Positions 1 to 7,611 of a stretch of 64,000 nucleotides of DNA are shown here, in pieces. The DNA comes from an uncultured Xanthomonas sp. (GTDB lineage Bacteria > Pseudomonadota > Gammaproteobacteria > Xanthomonadales > Xanthomonadaceae): NCBI GenBank assembly GCA_943912265.1, contig CALTTS010000016.1, forward strand, positions 1 to 64,000, in the 5' to 3' direction. Each line of letters begins with the position of its first letter. The stretch's first letter is position 1. The notes beneath the pieces were generated by a model. That model saw only the letters and a program-made list of their open reading frames with translations, was not told the DNA's origin and searched no databases. A program made the translations under genes and the position numbers.

Positions 1-892
1 GCCACCAGTTCGTTGTAGGTGCCGGGGAAGTCCTCGGGCATGCGGTAGCGGATGTCCTCGCCGCTGGCATGCAGTGTGGCCATGCGCTGGCTTTCGCCAG
101 CGAAGCGCTGCAGCACGTCGCGCATGGCCTGCATCGAGCGCAGCAGGTCGCCGATTTCGTCCTTGCCGCCGTCCAGGCGGGCGCCGTCGAGCCGGCCGGC
201 GGCGATCGCGCGCGCGGCCTGGGTGGCCTCGTTCAAGGGCCGCGAGATGGCGCGGGCGATGATCCAGCCCAGCGCCACCGCCAGCACGACCAGGACGGCC
301 AGGGCGACGACGAACAGGATCAGGGTGCGCTGGTAGGTTCGATTCGATGCGGCCACGCTCTTGTCCAGCTGCTGCACGTTGAAGGTGCTGAGCTGCTTGA
401 GCGTGTCGAACAGGTCGCGGCGCGCGAATCGGAGCCGGACACCTGCCGCGCGGTCTCGAAATCGTCGGCCGCGATCGCGTCGGCGATGCGCTGGTGGGCG
501 CCGAAATAGGCCTTCAGGCCGGTATCGATCTTCTGTTCGAGCGCGGCCTCCTCGGCGGTGGAGGCCGCCTCGATGGCGTCGTACTGCTTCTTGGCCTCGT
601 CGATCTGGCGGCGGGTGTCGGCCATGCGCCTGTCGTAGTCGGCGATCGCGTCGGCGTCGCCCTGCTTGCCGAGCTGGGCCTGTTCGTAGGTGCGGTATTC
701 GCCGAGCTGGGCGCGCATCTCGCCCAGCGACTGCACGGCGGGCATCCAGTTGCTGCTGATGTCGAGCAGCTGCGCATGGGCTTCGGCCAGGCGGACGAGG
801 GCGAAGGCACCGAGGGCGAGGGTCATCGCCGTGGTCAGGGTGAAGGCGACGGCCAGCTTGCGGGCGATGCCGAGATTGCGGAACCAGGTCAT
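1..892 (-). pseudogene. Methyl-accepting chemotaxis protein, N-terminal part, frame broken (runs off left edge)
   Basis: The protein starts at 892 with a short cytoplasmic stretch and a first membrane segment (about residues 12-32). A helical periplasmic four-helix-bundle-type sensor region of about 125 residues follows. This frame continues to ETARQVSGSDS near 425 and then turns into nonsense ending at 320. One base away, the chain resumes as RDLFDTLKQLS, a second membrane segment (LILFVVALAVLVVLAVALGW) and a HAMP domain (IARAISRPLNEATQAARAIA), and stays open to position 1. The receptor is therefore intact except for a one-base loss (or two-base gain) near 416-428, inside a CG-rich run. The CheA-binding tip would lie left of the window. 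A sequencing error, a real pseudogene or phase variation are all possible. A FliA promoter lies upstream. Confidence 0.75.
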
Positions 893-983
893 GTCAGTAT
901 CCGTTCGTTGGCACGGTGGGTGGGCGGCGCGCTGTGGCGCGTCGCACGCGGCCCGTCGCGGAAAGCCCGGACGGACCCTTGGG

Positions 984-1010
984 GTATCGGCTCCGGGCGC
1001 GGCAACTTGA
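984..1010 (-). promoter_or_regulatory. FliA (sigma-28) promoter of the mcp
   Basis: On the minus strand TCAAGTTG, 11 bases, then GCCGATAC. This matches the TAAAGTTT-N11-GCCGATAA consensus with two changes in the -35 box and one in the -10. It sits about 90 bases upstream of the mcp ATG at 892, after the cheA terminator. Confidence 0.85.
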
Positions 1011-1014
1011 AACG

Positions 1015-1041
1015 CGAAAACCCGCCGGGGGCGGGTTTCGC
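1015..1041 (-). terminator. Rho-independent terminator after cheA
   Basis: On the minus strand AAACCCGCC, a CCC loop, GGCGGGTTTT: a GC-rich stem flanked by an A-run and a T-run, 38 bases past the cheA stop. It separates the STAS-cheY-cheA transcript from the mcp promoter. Confidence 0.85.
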
Positions 1042-1078
1042 GGTGACTGCGGCGGTGTGCGTGTGGCTGCGGAGGCGT

Positions 1079-3064
1079 TCAGGCCGCCTGCGGCATCCGC
1101 AGCGAGCGCACCAGCCCGCCGATGTCGACGATCAGCGCCACCCGGCCATCGCCGAGGATGGTGGCGCCGGACACGCCGGCGATGCGGCGGTAGTTGTTCT
1201 CGATGTTCTTGACCACCACCTGCTGCTGGCCGAGCAGTTCGTCCACTTCCAGCGCGATCTTCTGGCCGTCGCCCTCGACCACCACCACCAGCGACTCGCC
1301 GCTGCGGCGCTGGCCGTAGCCGTAGTAGTCGCTCAGCGACAGGATCGGCAGGTATTCGCCGCGCACCCGCAGCACCCGGCCTTCGCCGCTCATCGTGCGG
1401 ATGTCCTCCGGCTGCGGCTGCAGCGCCTCCAGCACGTAGGCCAGCGGCAGGATCAGGGTCTCCTCGGCCACCGACACGGTCATGCCGTCGAGGATGGCCA
1501 GGGTCAGCGGCAGCCGGATCAGCGTGCGGGTGCCGTGGCCGGTGTGGCTCTCGATCTGCACTTCGCCGCCGAGCGCCTGGATGTTGCGGCGGACCACGTC
1601 CATGCCGACGCCGCGGCCGGACAGGTCGGTGACCTGGTCGGCGGTGGAGAAGCCGGGCTGGAAGATCAGGTCCCACACCTGCGAATCGGTCGGGTTGTCC
1701 GGCACCGCAAGGCCGCGCTCGACGGCCTTGGCGAGGATCTTGTCGCGGTTCAGGCCGCGGCCGTCGTCGCTGACCTCGATGACGATGTGCCCGCCCTGGT
1801 GCGAGGCGGCCAGGGTGATGGTGCCGGTTTCTTCCTTGCCGGCGGCGACGCGCGCTTCCGGCGATTCCAGGCCGTGGTCGATGGAGTTGCGCACCAGGTG
1901 CACGAGCGGGTCGGCGATCTTCTCGATCAGGCCCTTGTCCAGTTCGGTGCCTTCGCCGACGGTGCGCAGGCGCACGTGCTTGCCCAGGCGGGTGGACAGG
2001 TCGCGCACCAGGCGCGGGAAGCGGCGGAATACCGCGTCCACCGGCAGCATGCGCACGCCGATCACGGCTTCCTGTAGGTCGCGGGTATTGCGTTCTAGCT
2101 GTTCCAGGCCGGCGAACAGGCGTTCGGCCTGGGTCTGGTCGATGCTGCCGGACACCTGCTTGAGCATGGCCTGGGTGATGACCAGCTCGCCGACCAGGTT
2201 GATCAGCGCATCGACCTTGTCGACGCTGACCCGGATCGAAGTCTCGGCGGCGGCTTCGTGATGGGCCGGCGCCGGCGCGGCGGCTGCCGCGGGGCCGGCG
2301 GTCGCCGGCGTCGCGGGAGCGGCCGCGGCCTGCGGGGCGGCGGGTACGGCGGGTACGGCGGTGGTGTCCGGGCGGATGTCCAGCTCGCATTCGTCCTCGA
2401 CCCAGGCGAACACGTCCTCGATCTGCTTGCGCGGCACCTTGCCGATCAGGCCCAGGTCCCATGCCAGATAGGCTTCCAGCGGGTCCATCTTGTCGAAGCC
2501 GGGCAGGCGTTCGGGGCGGCTGGCGACCTTGAGCGTGCCCAGCCCTTCCAGCTCGCGGATGATGCGCAGCGGGTCGTTGCCGCTCATGAACATCGACGGC
2601 GCAGGGACGAAGCCGATCTGCCAGGCTTCCGGCACTTCCTCGACGGCGGCCTGGGCCGCGGCCTTGGGCGCCGGCTGGCCGGACAGGATGGCGTTGAGGC
2701 GCGCCTGCATCGCCTGGACCATGCCCAGGTCGGCTGCCTGGCCGTGCTCGGCCTCGGCCAGCAGTTCGCGCAGCACGTCCACCGAGGCCAGCATCGCGTC
2801 GATCGATTCGGCGTCGAGGGCGCGCTTGCCCGAGCGGAATTCGTCCAGCAGCGTTTCCAGCAGGTGGGTGAACGAGGCCACGGCCTCGAAACCGAAGGTG
2901 GCCGCGCCGCCCTTGATCGAATGCGCCGCGCGGAAGATCGAGTTGATCAGGTCGTCGTCGCGGCTGCCCTGTTCGAGCGACAACAGGCCCGCTTCCATCG
3001 CCTCCAGCCCTTCGCGGCTTTCCTCGAAGAAAGTGGCGTGGAAACGCTGCATGTCCATGCTCAT
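1079..3064 (-). CDS. cheA: Chemotaxis histidine kinase CheA (second chemosensory module)
   Basis: A 661-residue cytoplasmic kinase that takes signals from MCP arrays and phosphorylates CheY. Domains in order: HPt P1 with phospho-His48 in AHSIKGG; a P2-like CheY-docking region (about 150-235); an Ala/Pro linker; the P3 dimerisation helix starting at VSVDKVDALINLVGELV; a P4 ATPase with LVHLVRNSIDHGLE (N box), VSDDGRGLN (G1) and SGRGVGMDVV (G2); and a C-terminal CheW-like P5. The P2-like region resembles CheA proteins outside the cheZ-linked class. It is the third gene of STAS-cheY-cheA, 53 bases after cheY, and is followed by a terminator and an MCP. The other CheA in this window (7612-9489) has a different linker, so these are two paralogous systems, not a recent duplicate. 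Confidence 0.95.
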   Translation of the reverse strand: MSMDMQRFHATFFEESREGLEAMEAGLLSLEQGSRDDDLINSIFRAAHSIKGGAATFGFEAVASFTHLLETLLDEFRSGKRALDAESIDAMLASVDVLRELLAEAEHGQAADLGMVQAMQARLNAILSGQPAPKAAAQAAVEEVPEAWQIGFVPAPSMFMSGNDPLRIIRELEGLGTLKVASRPERLPGFDKMDPLEAYLAWDLGLIGKVPRKQIEDVFAWVEDECELDIRPDTTAVPAVPAAPQAAAAPATPATAGPAAAAAPAPAHHEAAAETSIRVSVDKVDALINLVGELVITQAMLKQVSGSIDQTQAERLFAGLEQLERNTRDLQEAVIGVRMLPVDAVFRRFPRLVRDLSTRLGKHVRLRTVGEGTELDKGLIEKIADPLVHLVRNSIDHGLESPEARVAAGKEETGTITLAASHQGGHIVIEVSDDGRGLNRDKILAKAVERGLAVPDNPTDSQVWDLIFQPGFSTADQVTDLSGRGVGMDVVRRNIQALGGEVQIESHTGHGTRTLIRLPLTLAILDGMTVSVAEETLILPLAYVLEALQPQPEDIRTMSGEGRVLRVRGEYLPILSLSDYYGYGQRRSGESLVVVVEGDGQKIALEVDELLGQQQVVVKNIENNYRRIAGVSGATILGDGRVALIVDIGGLVRSLRMPQAA

Positions 3065-3116
3065 GGCGGGGTCCGTCTTCTCGGCTGGAGGGAGAGGGAA
3101 GGGGGGGGAGTTGTGC

Positions 3117-3482
3117 TCAGCCCAGGACTTTCTGGACCGTGGCGACCAGCTGTTCGGGGTTGAACGGCTTGACCAGCCAGCCGGTGGCGCCGGCGGCCTT
3201 GCCTTCGGCCTTCTTGTCGGCGGCCGATTCGGTGGTCAGCAGCAGCAGCGGGGTGAACTTGTAGTCCGGCATCTGGCGCAGCTCGCGGATCAGCGAGATG
3301 CCGTCCATGTTGGGCATGTTCACGTCGGTGACCACGGCATTGAACTTCTGGCCCTGCGCGCGGCCCAGCGCCACCTTGCCGTCTTCGGCCTCGTCCACGG
3401 AATAGCCGGCCGAGGTCAGGGCGAAGGACACCATCTGACGCATCGAAGCCGAATCGTCCACGATCAAAATGCGCGCGCTCAT
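3117..3482 (-). CDS. cheY: Single-domain response regulator CheY (partner of the adjacent CheA)
   Basis: A 121-residue receiver domain. The acidic pocket is Asp9/Asp10, the phosphoacceptor is Asp53 in VTDVNMPNMDG, the switch Thr/Ser is in LLTTES (about 83-84) and the conserved Lys is 105 in LVKPF. The ATG at 3482 overlaps the stop of the upstream STAS gene by 4 bases (ATGA), which fixes the start; the longer open frame upstream reads through STAS and has no receiver homology. No output domain is present, so it should act on the flagellar switch or as a phosphate sink. It differs from the other CheY (10209-10607), which has the [10 protein letters not shown] signature of switch-binding CheY. 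Confidence 0.93.
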   Translation of the reverse strand: MSARILIVDDSASMRQMVSFALTSAGYSVDEAEDGKVALGRAQGQKFNAVVTDVNMPNMDGISLIRELRQMPDYKFTPLLLLTTESAADKKAEGKAAGATGWLVKPFNPEQLVATVQKVLG

Positions 3483-3787
3483 GCCGCAGTCTCCAGTGCT
3501 TTTGCTTTTTCTTCGGTGGGGGAAATGCCAAGTTGCGTGGCAACGCCCAGCAATCGTACGGCATCGAGGAAGGCATCGCTGGCTGCCGGGAAACGGGTTT
3601 CCAGCCCGGCCTTGCGGCGCTCCTCGGCGAGCGCGCACAGCACCTGGATGCCGGCGGTGTGGACACGGCGCACCTCGCCGGCGTCCAGCGCCAGCGGCTC
3701 GGTCAGGGCCACCAGCGGTGACAGCTTCTGCTTCAGGTCGGCGGCGGTTTCGATGCCGAGGTCTTCGCCGAGGGAGACTGCGCTCAT
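3479..3787 (-). CDS. STAS-domain protein (anti-anti-sigma/MlaB-like)
   Basis: 102 residues forming one STAS domain. The core strand-loop LALDAGEVRRVHTAGIQVL has the family's conserved hydroxyl residue (Thr44) at the start of the helix, the site phosphorylated in SpoIIAA/RsbV-type proteins. No membrane segment or DNA-binding motif is visible. It is the first gene of a STAS-cheY-cheA operon, overlaps cheY by 4 bases, and has its own FliA promoter about 30 bases upstream. STAS proteins often open chemosensory gene clusters, but their role there is poorly known. From context it may be a phosphorylation-sensitive partner of the array. Membership of the STAS fold is fairly sure; the function is not. 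Confidence 0.8.
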   Translation of the reverse strand: MSAVSLGEDLGIETAADLKQKLSPLVALTEPLALDAGEVRRVHTAGIQVLCALAEERRKAGLETRFPAASDAFLDAVRLLGVATQLGISPTEEKAKALETAA

Positions 3788-3817
3788 GGGGTATTCCGTG
3801 CGGGAACTCGAAAGCCT

Positions 3818-3844
3818 CTATCGGCGCGTCCGGCGCCGACTTGA
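3818..3844 (-). promoter_or_regulatory. FliA (sigma-28) promoter of STAS-cheY-cheA
   Basis: Minus strand TCAAGTCG, 11 bases, GCCGATAG. The predicted start is about 25 bases before the STAS ATG, leaving room for the GGAA ribosome site. The distal end abuts the parP stop at 3849. Confidence 0.85.
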
Positions 3845-3848
3845 GGGT

Positions 3849-5045
3849 TCATTGCATCAGGACGGAGGCGTCGAGCAGGATCACCGTGCTCTTGCCGATC
3901 CGGGCCACGCCGTGGAACAGGCCGGTGGCGGTGCGGCCGGTCTGGATGTGCTCGGAAGCCTCGATCTGGCGGGCGCTGATGTCCACCACCTCGGCCACCG
4001 CCGACACGCGCAGGCCGAGGGTCTCGCCGTGTTCTTCGAGCACGACGAAGCGGGTGGCGGCATCGTCTTCCTGCACGGGGCGGTGCAGGTAGGTGGATAG
4101 GTCGATGACCGGCACCACCTGGCCGCGCAGGTTCATCACGCCGAGCATCGAGGGTGTCGCGCCGCGCAGCGGCAGCAGGGTGGTCGGCAGCACCACTTCC
4201 TGCACCTTGAGCAGCTCGACGGCGTAGTCCTGGCCGGCGCAGCGCATCAGCAGCCAGCGGGTCCGGCGCTCCTCGGCGCGCCGGTTCATCGGCGGCGGCG
4301 GCGCGAACAGATCCGCAGGCACGGCGCGCGGCGCCGCCGGGCGTGGCGCGGCGGGCGGCGGCGAGGGCGGTGTCGGTACGGCAGGCGCCGCCGCGACGGG
4401 GGCTGCCGGCACCGGGGCGGGCGCGGGCACCGGTGCCGGTGTCGGTGTCGCCGGCTGCGTGGCGGAGGCGGGTGCGGTGGCCGGGGCGGCAGGCGCGGCT
4501 TCAGCGCCGGCCTCGGCATGCCTGACCGGGCCGTGCAGCTGGTCGAGCAGGGCCTCGAACTCGTCCTCGGTGATCAGGTCGTTGCCGCGGGCGGCCGGTG
4601 CCGGCGCGATGCCGGCGACGGGGGCCGCCGGCGGAAGGCCGGCCGGAGTCTTGCCGGTCGCCTCGGCAGCCTCGGTGGCTGCATCGGTCGTATCGGCGGC
4701 CGCGGGCAGAGGGGCGCCGGCCTCGGCGGCGACCGGTGTCGTCGCGACGGCGGCATCGGCCTCGGTATCGGCCGCTGCGGACGCCGGCGGCGTGGCAGGT
4801 TCGGTTGCCGTCGGAGCTGCGGCTTCGTCCGCCGGTGCGTCCGCCGCCGGCACGGGGTCGGCCGGCTGCGCCGGCGCCGCTTCGGCCACCGCTTCGGCCG
4901 GGGCGGGTTCGGCTTGCGCCGGGTCCGCCGGCAGCGGCTGCGGTGCCGGGGAAACCGGCGCGGGGGCCGTGCTGCCGGATGCGGCCGGCGTGCCCGGCTG
5001 CAGCAGTTCCAGCAGATAGTCGTCCAGGGGTTGCGGCGTGCTCAT
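3849..5045 (-). CDS. parP: ParP-like CheW-domain protein (chemosensory array localisation)
   Basis: A 398-residue protein with a C-terminal CheW-like domain (about 262-398, containing MLGVMNLRGQVVPVIDLSTYL). It is preceded by about 245 residues rich in Ala and Pro. In the middle of the linker, residues 156-173 form an acidic-hydrophobic motif (ITEDEFEALLDQLHGP) also found twice in the CheA encoded at 7612-9489. Known ParP proteins join such a tail to a CheW-like domain and tether CheA/MCP arrays to the polar ATPase ParC. Here parC lies directly upstream and overlaps by 4 bases (ATGA at 5042-5045), which supports that role over an ordinary adaptor CheW. The long Ala/Pro-rich linker is larger than in a plain CheW of about 160 residues. 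Confidence 0.85.
   Translation of the reverse strand: MSTPQPLDDYLLELLQPGTPAASGSTAPAPVSPAPQPLPADPAQAEPAPAEAVAEAAPAQPADPVPAADAPADEAAAPTATEPATPPASAAADTEADAAVATTPVAAEAGAPLPAAADTTDAATEAAEATGKTPAGLPPAAPVAGIAPAPAARGNDLITEDEFEALLDQLHGPVRHAEAGAEAAPAAPATAPASATQPATPTPAPVPAPAPVPAAPVAAAPAVPTPPSPPPAAPRPAAPRAVPADLFAPPPPMNRRAEERRTRWLLMRCAGQDYAVELLKVQEVVLPTTLLPLRGATPSMLGVMNLRGQVVPVIDLSTYLHRPVQEDDAATRFVVLEEHGETLGLRVSAVAEVVDISARQIEASEHIQTGRTATGLFHGVARIGKSTVILLDASVLMQ
4528..4579 (-). repeat. Dispersed ~50-bp repeat, copy 1 (in parP)
   Basis: Encodes the ITEDEFEALLDQLHGP motif. It is nearly identical at base level to two stretches in cheA (8870-8918 and 8966-9017), although the surrounding linkers share no sequence beyond Ala/Pro bias. 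Confidence 0.8.
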
Positions 5046-5827
5046 GGATGGACGTCCTGTTCGCTGCGGTCGCGCTCGAGCAGCCAGTCGAGCGCGCGCC
5101 GGTAGGCCGAGGTGCCGCGGCCGGGGAAACGGTCGCCGTTCACCGGTCGGGTGAGGGAGAGGATGTTGCTCAGCCGGGTGTCCAGCGGGATCGCGTCGTC
5201 CCACACCTGGCCCGGCCAGGCCTCGTGCATCTTGCGCAGGGTGTCGTTGGCGACGCTGGTGCGGCGGTCGTAGAGGGTGGGCAGCACCGAGATGCGCAGG
5301 GACTTCTGGCGCGAGCGCGCGACCATCTGCGCGGTGCGCTGCATGCCGGCCAGGCCGTGCAGGGCCAGCGGCTCGGTCTGGGTCGGCACGATCAGGTGGT
5401 CGGCCGCGGCCAGCGCATTGACCATCAGCAGGCCGAGCATCGGTGGGCAGTCGAGCAGCACGTGGTCCCACGGTGCATCGCTTGCGTGCGCGAAGGTCTG
5501 GTTCAGGGCCATGCCGAGGCCGGGCTGGGTGGCGCTGCGCCGCTCCAGGGTGGCGAGCGTGGCCTGCGAGGGAATCAGCGCCAGGCCGTCGATGTCCGTT
5601 GGCAGGGCGACCTCGGCCAGTGCCGGCGGCGCCGGGTCGAACAGGTCGACCACGCCGCGCGGCGCCGGTTCGTCGGGCACGCCGAACGCGCGCGTCAGCG
5701 AGGAATGCGGGTCCAGGTCCAGCAGCAGCACGCGCGACCCGCGCGCGGCCAGGCCGCGTCCGATCGACAGGGTGGTGGTGGTCTTGCCCACGCCGCCCTT
5801 CTGGTTGGCGATTGCCCAGATTCTCAT
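5042..5827 (-). CDS. parC: ParC, ParA-family ATPase for polar chemotaxis arrays
   Basis: 261 residues of the ParA/Soj/MinD superfamily. The deviant Walker A motif QKGGVGKTTTT is at residues 9-19, Walker A' at LLLDLDPHSSLT (about 35-46) and Walker B at VLLDCPPMLG. No partner parB gene or HTH domain is present, and the neighbours are motD upstream and the CheW-domain parP downstream. That order, cheA-motC-motD-parC-parP, matches the polar chemotaxis clusters of Pseudomonas and Vibrio, where ParC positions arrays at the pole. This makes chromosome or plasmid partitioning unlikely. The start at 5827 follows the motD stop by 43 bases. Confidence 0.88.
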   Translation of the reverse strand: MRIWAIANQKGGVGKTTTTLSIGRGLAARGSRVLLLDLDPHSSLTRAFGVPDEPAPRGVVDLFDPAPPALAEVALPTDIDGLALIPSQATLATLERRSATQPGLGMALNQTFAHASDAPWDHVLLDCPPMLGLLMVNALAAADHLIVPTQTEPLALHGLAGMQRTAQMVARSRQKSLRISVLPTLYDRRTSVANDTLRKMHEAWPGQVWDDAIPLDTRLSNILSLTRPVNGDRFPGRGTSAYRRALDWLLERDRSEQDVHP

Positions 5828-5870
5828 CGTCCCGTCCCGTGCAGGCGATCGTGGTGGAAGGTCGGCCGCG

Positions 5871-6752
5871 TCATGGCGAAGCGCTCCCGCCGTCCGCGGC
5901 CGGAGCGCCGCCGGCGAACTGTTCGGCGGTCCCGGCCCGGCGCGGTGGCGGCGGCGTGGCCATGATGATCAGCACCACCCGGCGGTTGGCGTTGCGGCCG
6001 GCCTCGGTGGCGTTGCTCTGGTGCGGCTTGTATTCGCCGTAGCCGATCATCGCCAGTCGGTCCGGCGCGATGCCCTTGGCGGCGAAAAGATGCACGACGC
6101 TGGCAGCCCGCGCGGCCGACAGTTCCCAGTTGGAGGGGAAGCGCAGGGTGCTGATCGGGCGGTCGTCGGTATACCCCTCGACACGGATCGAATTGGGCAC
6201 GTCCACCAGCACGTCGGCCAGCTTGTCCAGGGTGGCCTGCGCGCTGGCGTCGAGCGTGGCTTCGCCGGTGTCGAACAGGATGTCGCTGTTGATCTCCACC
6301 TCCAGCCACAGGCCGGTGCGGCGGATCGCGATCAGCTTCTGGTCGATCAGCGGCGACAGCGATTTGGCGAGGTTGTCGGCAATCGTGCCCAGCTGCTTGC
6401 TGGATTGCCCGAGCGAGGCCGCGTCCAGCGGGAAGTCGCGGTTCTGCGAGGCCACCGAGGCCAGCATGGTCGGGTCGGCCAGGGTCGGGATGACGGCCTG
6501 GATCGGGCTGGGGCGGTCGAGGATGGAGTTGACCGCCTGCGCGTCGCGCGCCTGGAGCGGCCGCGCCGCGTTGGCGCCGCCGCCCAGGGCGATCTTCAGC
6601 GAGGCGGCGACGATGCGGTACTTGTCCACGTTGATCGAGGAGATCGCGTACATCACCACGAAGAACGCCAGCAGCAGCGTCATCAGGTCGGCGTACGGGA
6701 TCGACCAGGCTTCGTGGTTCAGGTGGTCCTCGTGCTTCTTGCGGCGTGCCAT
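5871..6752 (-). CDS. motD: Flagellar stator protein MotD (MotB family)
   Basis: 293 residues. A short basic N-terminus (ARRKKHEDH) is followed by one membrane helix. That helix begins with SIPYADLMTLLLAFFVVMY and contains the proton-conducting Asp22. A periplasmic linker leads to a C-terminal OmpA-like peptidoglycan-binding domain (about 150-265: NSDILFDTG, VEGYTDDRP, NRRVVLII). With MotC it forms a torque-generating stator. The pairing with motC, 12 bases upstream, and the placement inside the Che cluster favour MotD (the second Pseudomonas stator type) over MotB. A Pro/Ala/Gly-rich tail of about 30 residues ends the protein. Confidence 0.93.
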   Translation of the reverse strand: MARRKKHEDHLNHEAWSIPYADLMTLLLAFFVVMYAISSINVDKYRIVAASLKIALGGGANAARPLQARDAQAVNSILDRPSPIQAVIPTLADPTMLASVASQNRDFPLDAASLGQSSKQLGTIADNLAKSLSPLIDQKLIAIRRTGLWLEVEINSDILFDTGEATLDASAQATLDKLADVLVDVPNSIRVEGYTDDRPISTLRFPSNWELSAARAASVVHLFAAKGIAPDRLAMIGYGEYKPHQSNATEAGRNANRRVVLIIMATPPPPRRAGTAEQFAGGAPAADGGSASP

Positions 6753-6764
6753 CGATGGCCTCGC

Positions 6765-7505
6765 TCAGTCCAGGAAGCCGGACAGCTTGGATTCTATGTT
6801 GCGCGGGTTCTCGCCCTGCGCGATGGAGATCAGGCCCTCCACCAGCATCGAGCGCTCGCTGGCCTGCGCGGCGATCACGCTCTTGAGCTTGGCCGAGGCC
6901 GGCAGGAAGAACAGGTTGGCCGAGGCGATGCCGTAGATGGTGGCGGTGAATGCGGCGGCGATGCCGTGGCCGAGCTTGCTCGGGTCCTGCAGGTTCTTCA
7001 TCACCGCCATCAGGCCGAGCACAGCGCCGATGATGCCCAGCGTCGGCGCATACACGCCCATGCTCTCGAACATCTTGGCGGCGGCGGTGTCGTGCTCCTC
7101 GCGGTTCTCGATGTCGATTTCCAGGATGCGGCGGATGGTGTCCGGCTCCACGCCGTCCACCAGCATCTGCATGCCCTTGCGCACGAACGGGTCGTACTGC
7201 TCCTCGATCATCGGCTCCAGCCCGAGCAGGCCCTGCTTGCGGACCATGTTGCTCCAGTCGACGATGTCGCCGAGCAGCTCCTGGCGGCGGTCCGGCGGCG
7301 GCGCGAAGATCCATTTCAGGATCGACAGGCCGCGCCGGGCGACATGCGGGCGCACATGCACCAGGATCGCGGCGATGGTGCCGATGATGACGATGACGAA
7401 GGCGGCGGGGGACCACAGGCCGGACAGCCCCGCGCCCTTGAGCACGCTGCCGCCCATCAGGGCGGCGATGGCCAGGATCAGTCCGATGATGCTGAGAATA
7501 TCCAT
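6765..7505 (-). CDS. motC: Flagellar stator protein MotC (MotA family)
   Basis: 246 residues with four membrane segments: two near the N-terminus (5-24 and 34-52) and two in the last third (about 150-205). Between them is a large cytoplasmic loop with charged residues for rotor contact, including REEHDTAAAKMFESMGVYAP. The Pro in GVYAPTLG and the region GIASANLFFLPASAKL match conserved MotA-family sites. It makes the proton channel with MotD. Two promoters precede it: a sigma-54 site at 7569-7584 and a FliA site whose -10 box ends only 7 bases before the ATG. No Shine-Dalgarno sequence is visible before this start. Confidence 0.93.
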   Translation of the reverse strand: MDILSIIGLILAIAALMGGSVLKGAGLSGLWSPAAFVIVIIGTIAAILVHVRPHVARRGLSILKWIFAPPPDRRQELLGDIVDWSNMVRKQGLLGLEPMIEEQYDPFVRKGMQMLVDGVEPDTIRRILEIDIENREEHDTAAAKMFESMGVYAPTLGIIGAVLGLMAVMKNLQDPSKLGHGIAAAFTATIYGIASANLFFLPASAKLKSVIAAQASERSMLVEGLISIAQGENPRNIESKLSGFLD

Positions 7506-7512
7506 GCGTCTG

Positions 7513-7539
7513 GTATCGGCGGCGGGGGCGGAGTCTTGA
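7513..7539 (-). promoter_or_regulatory. FliA (sigma-28) promoter of motC, next to the ATG
   Basis: Minus strand TCAAGACT, 11 bases, GCCGATAC, then CAGACGC and the motC ATG. Transcription should start at or within a few bases of the ATG, giving a leaderless or nearly leaderless mRNA. Confidence 0.75.
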
Positions 7540-7568
7540 ATGGCCGGCGGCCCTTTCAGGACGGGTTT

Positions 7569-7584
7569 TGCAAGTTCCGTGCCG
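7569..7584 (-). promoter_or_regulatory. Sigma-54 promoter of motC-motD-parC-parP
   Basis: Minus strand CGGCACGGAACTTGCA: GG and GC separated by 10 bases, with GGCACG and TTGCA as in the consensus. It lies in the 106-base gap between cheA and motC. Confidence 0.88.
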
Positions 7585-7611
7585 CGCCTGCGGCACGGGT
7601 TTCCGTCGCGC

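Noticed and set aside
5042..5827. Chromosome-partition ParA
   Set aside because: No parB or parS-like site is present and the neighbours are stator and CheW-domain genes; ParC of the chemotaxis arrays fits better.
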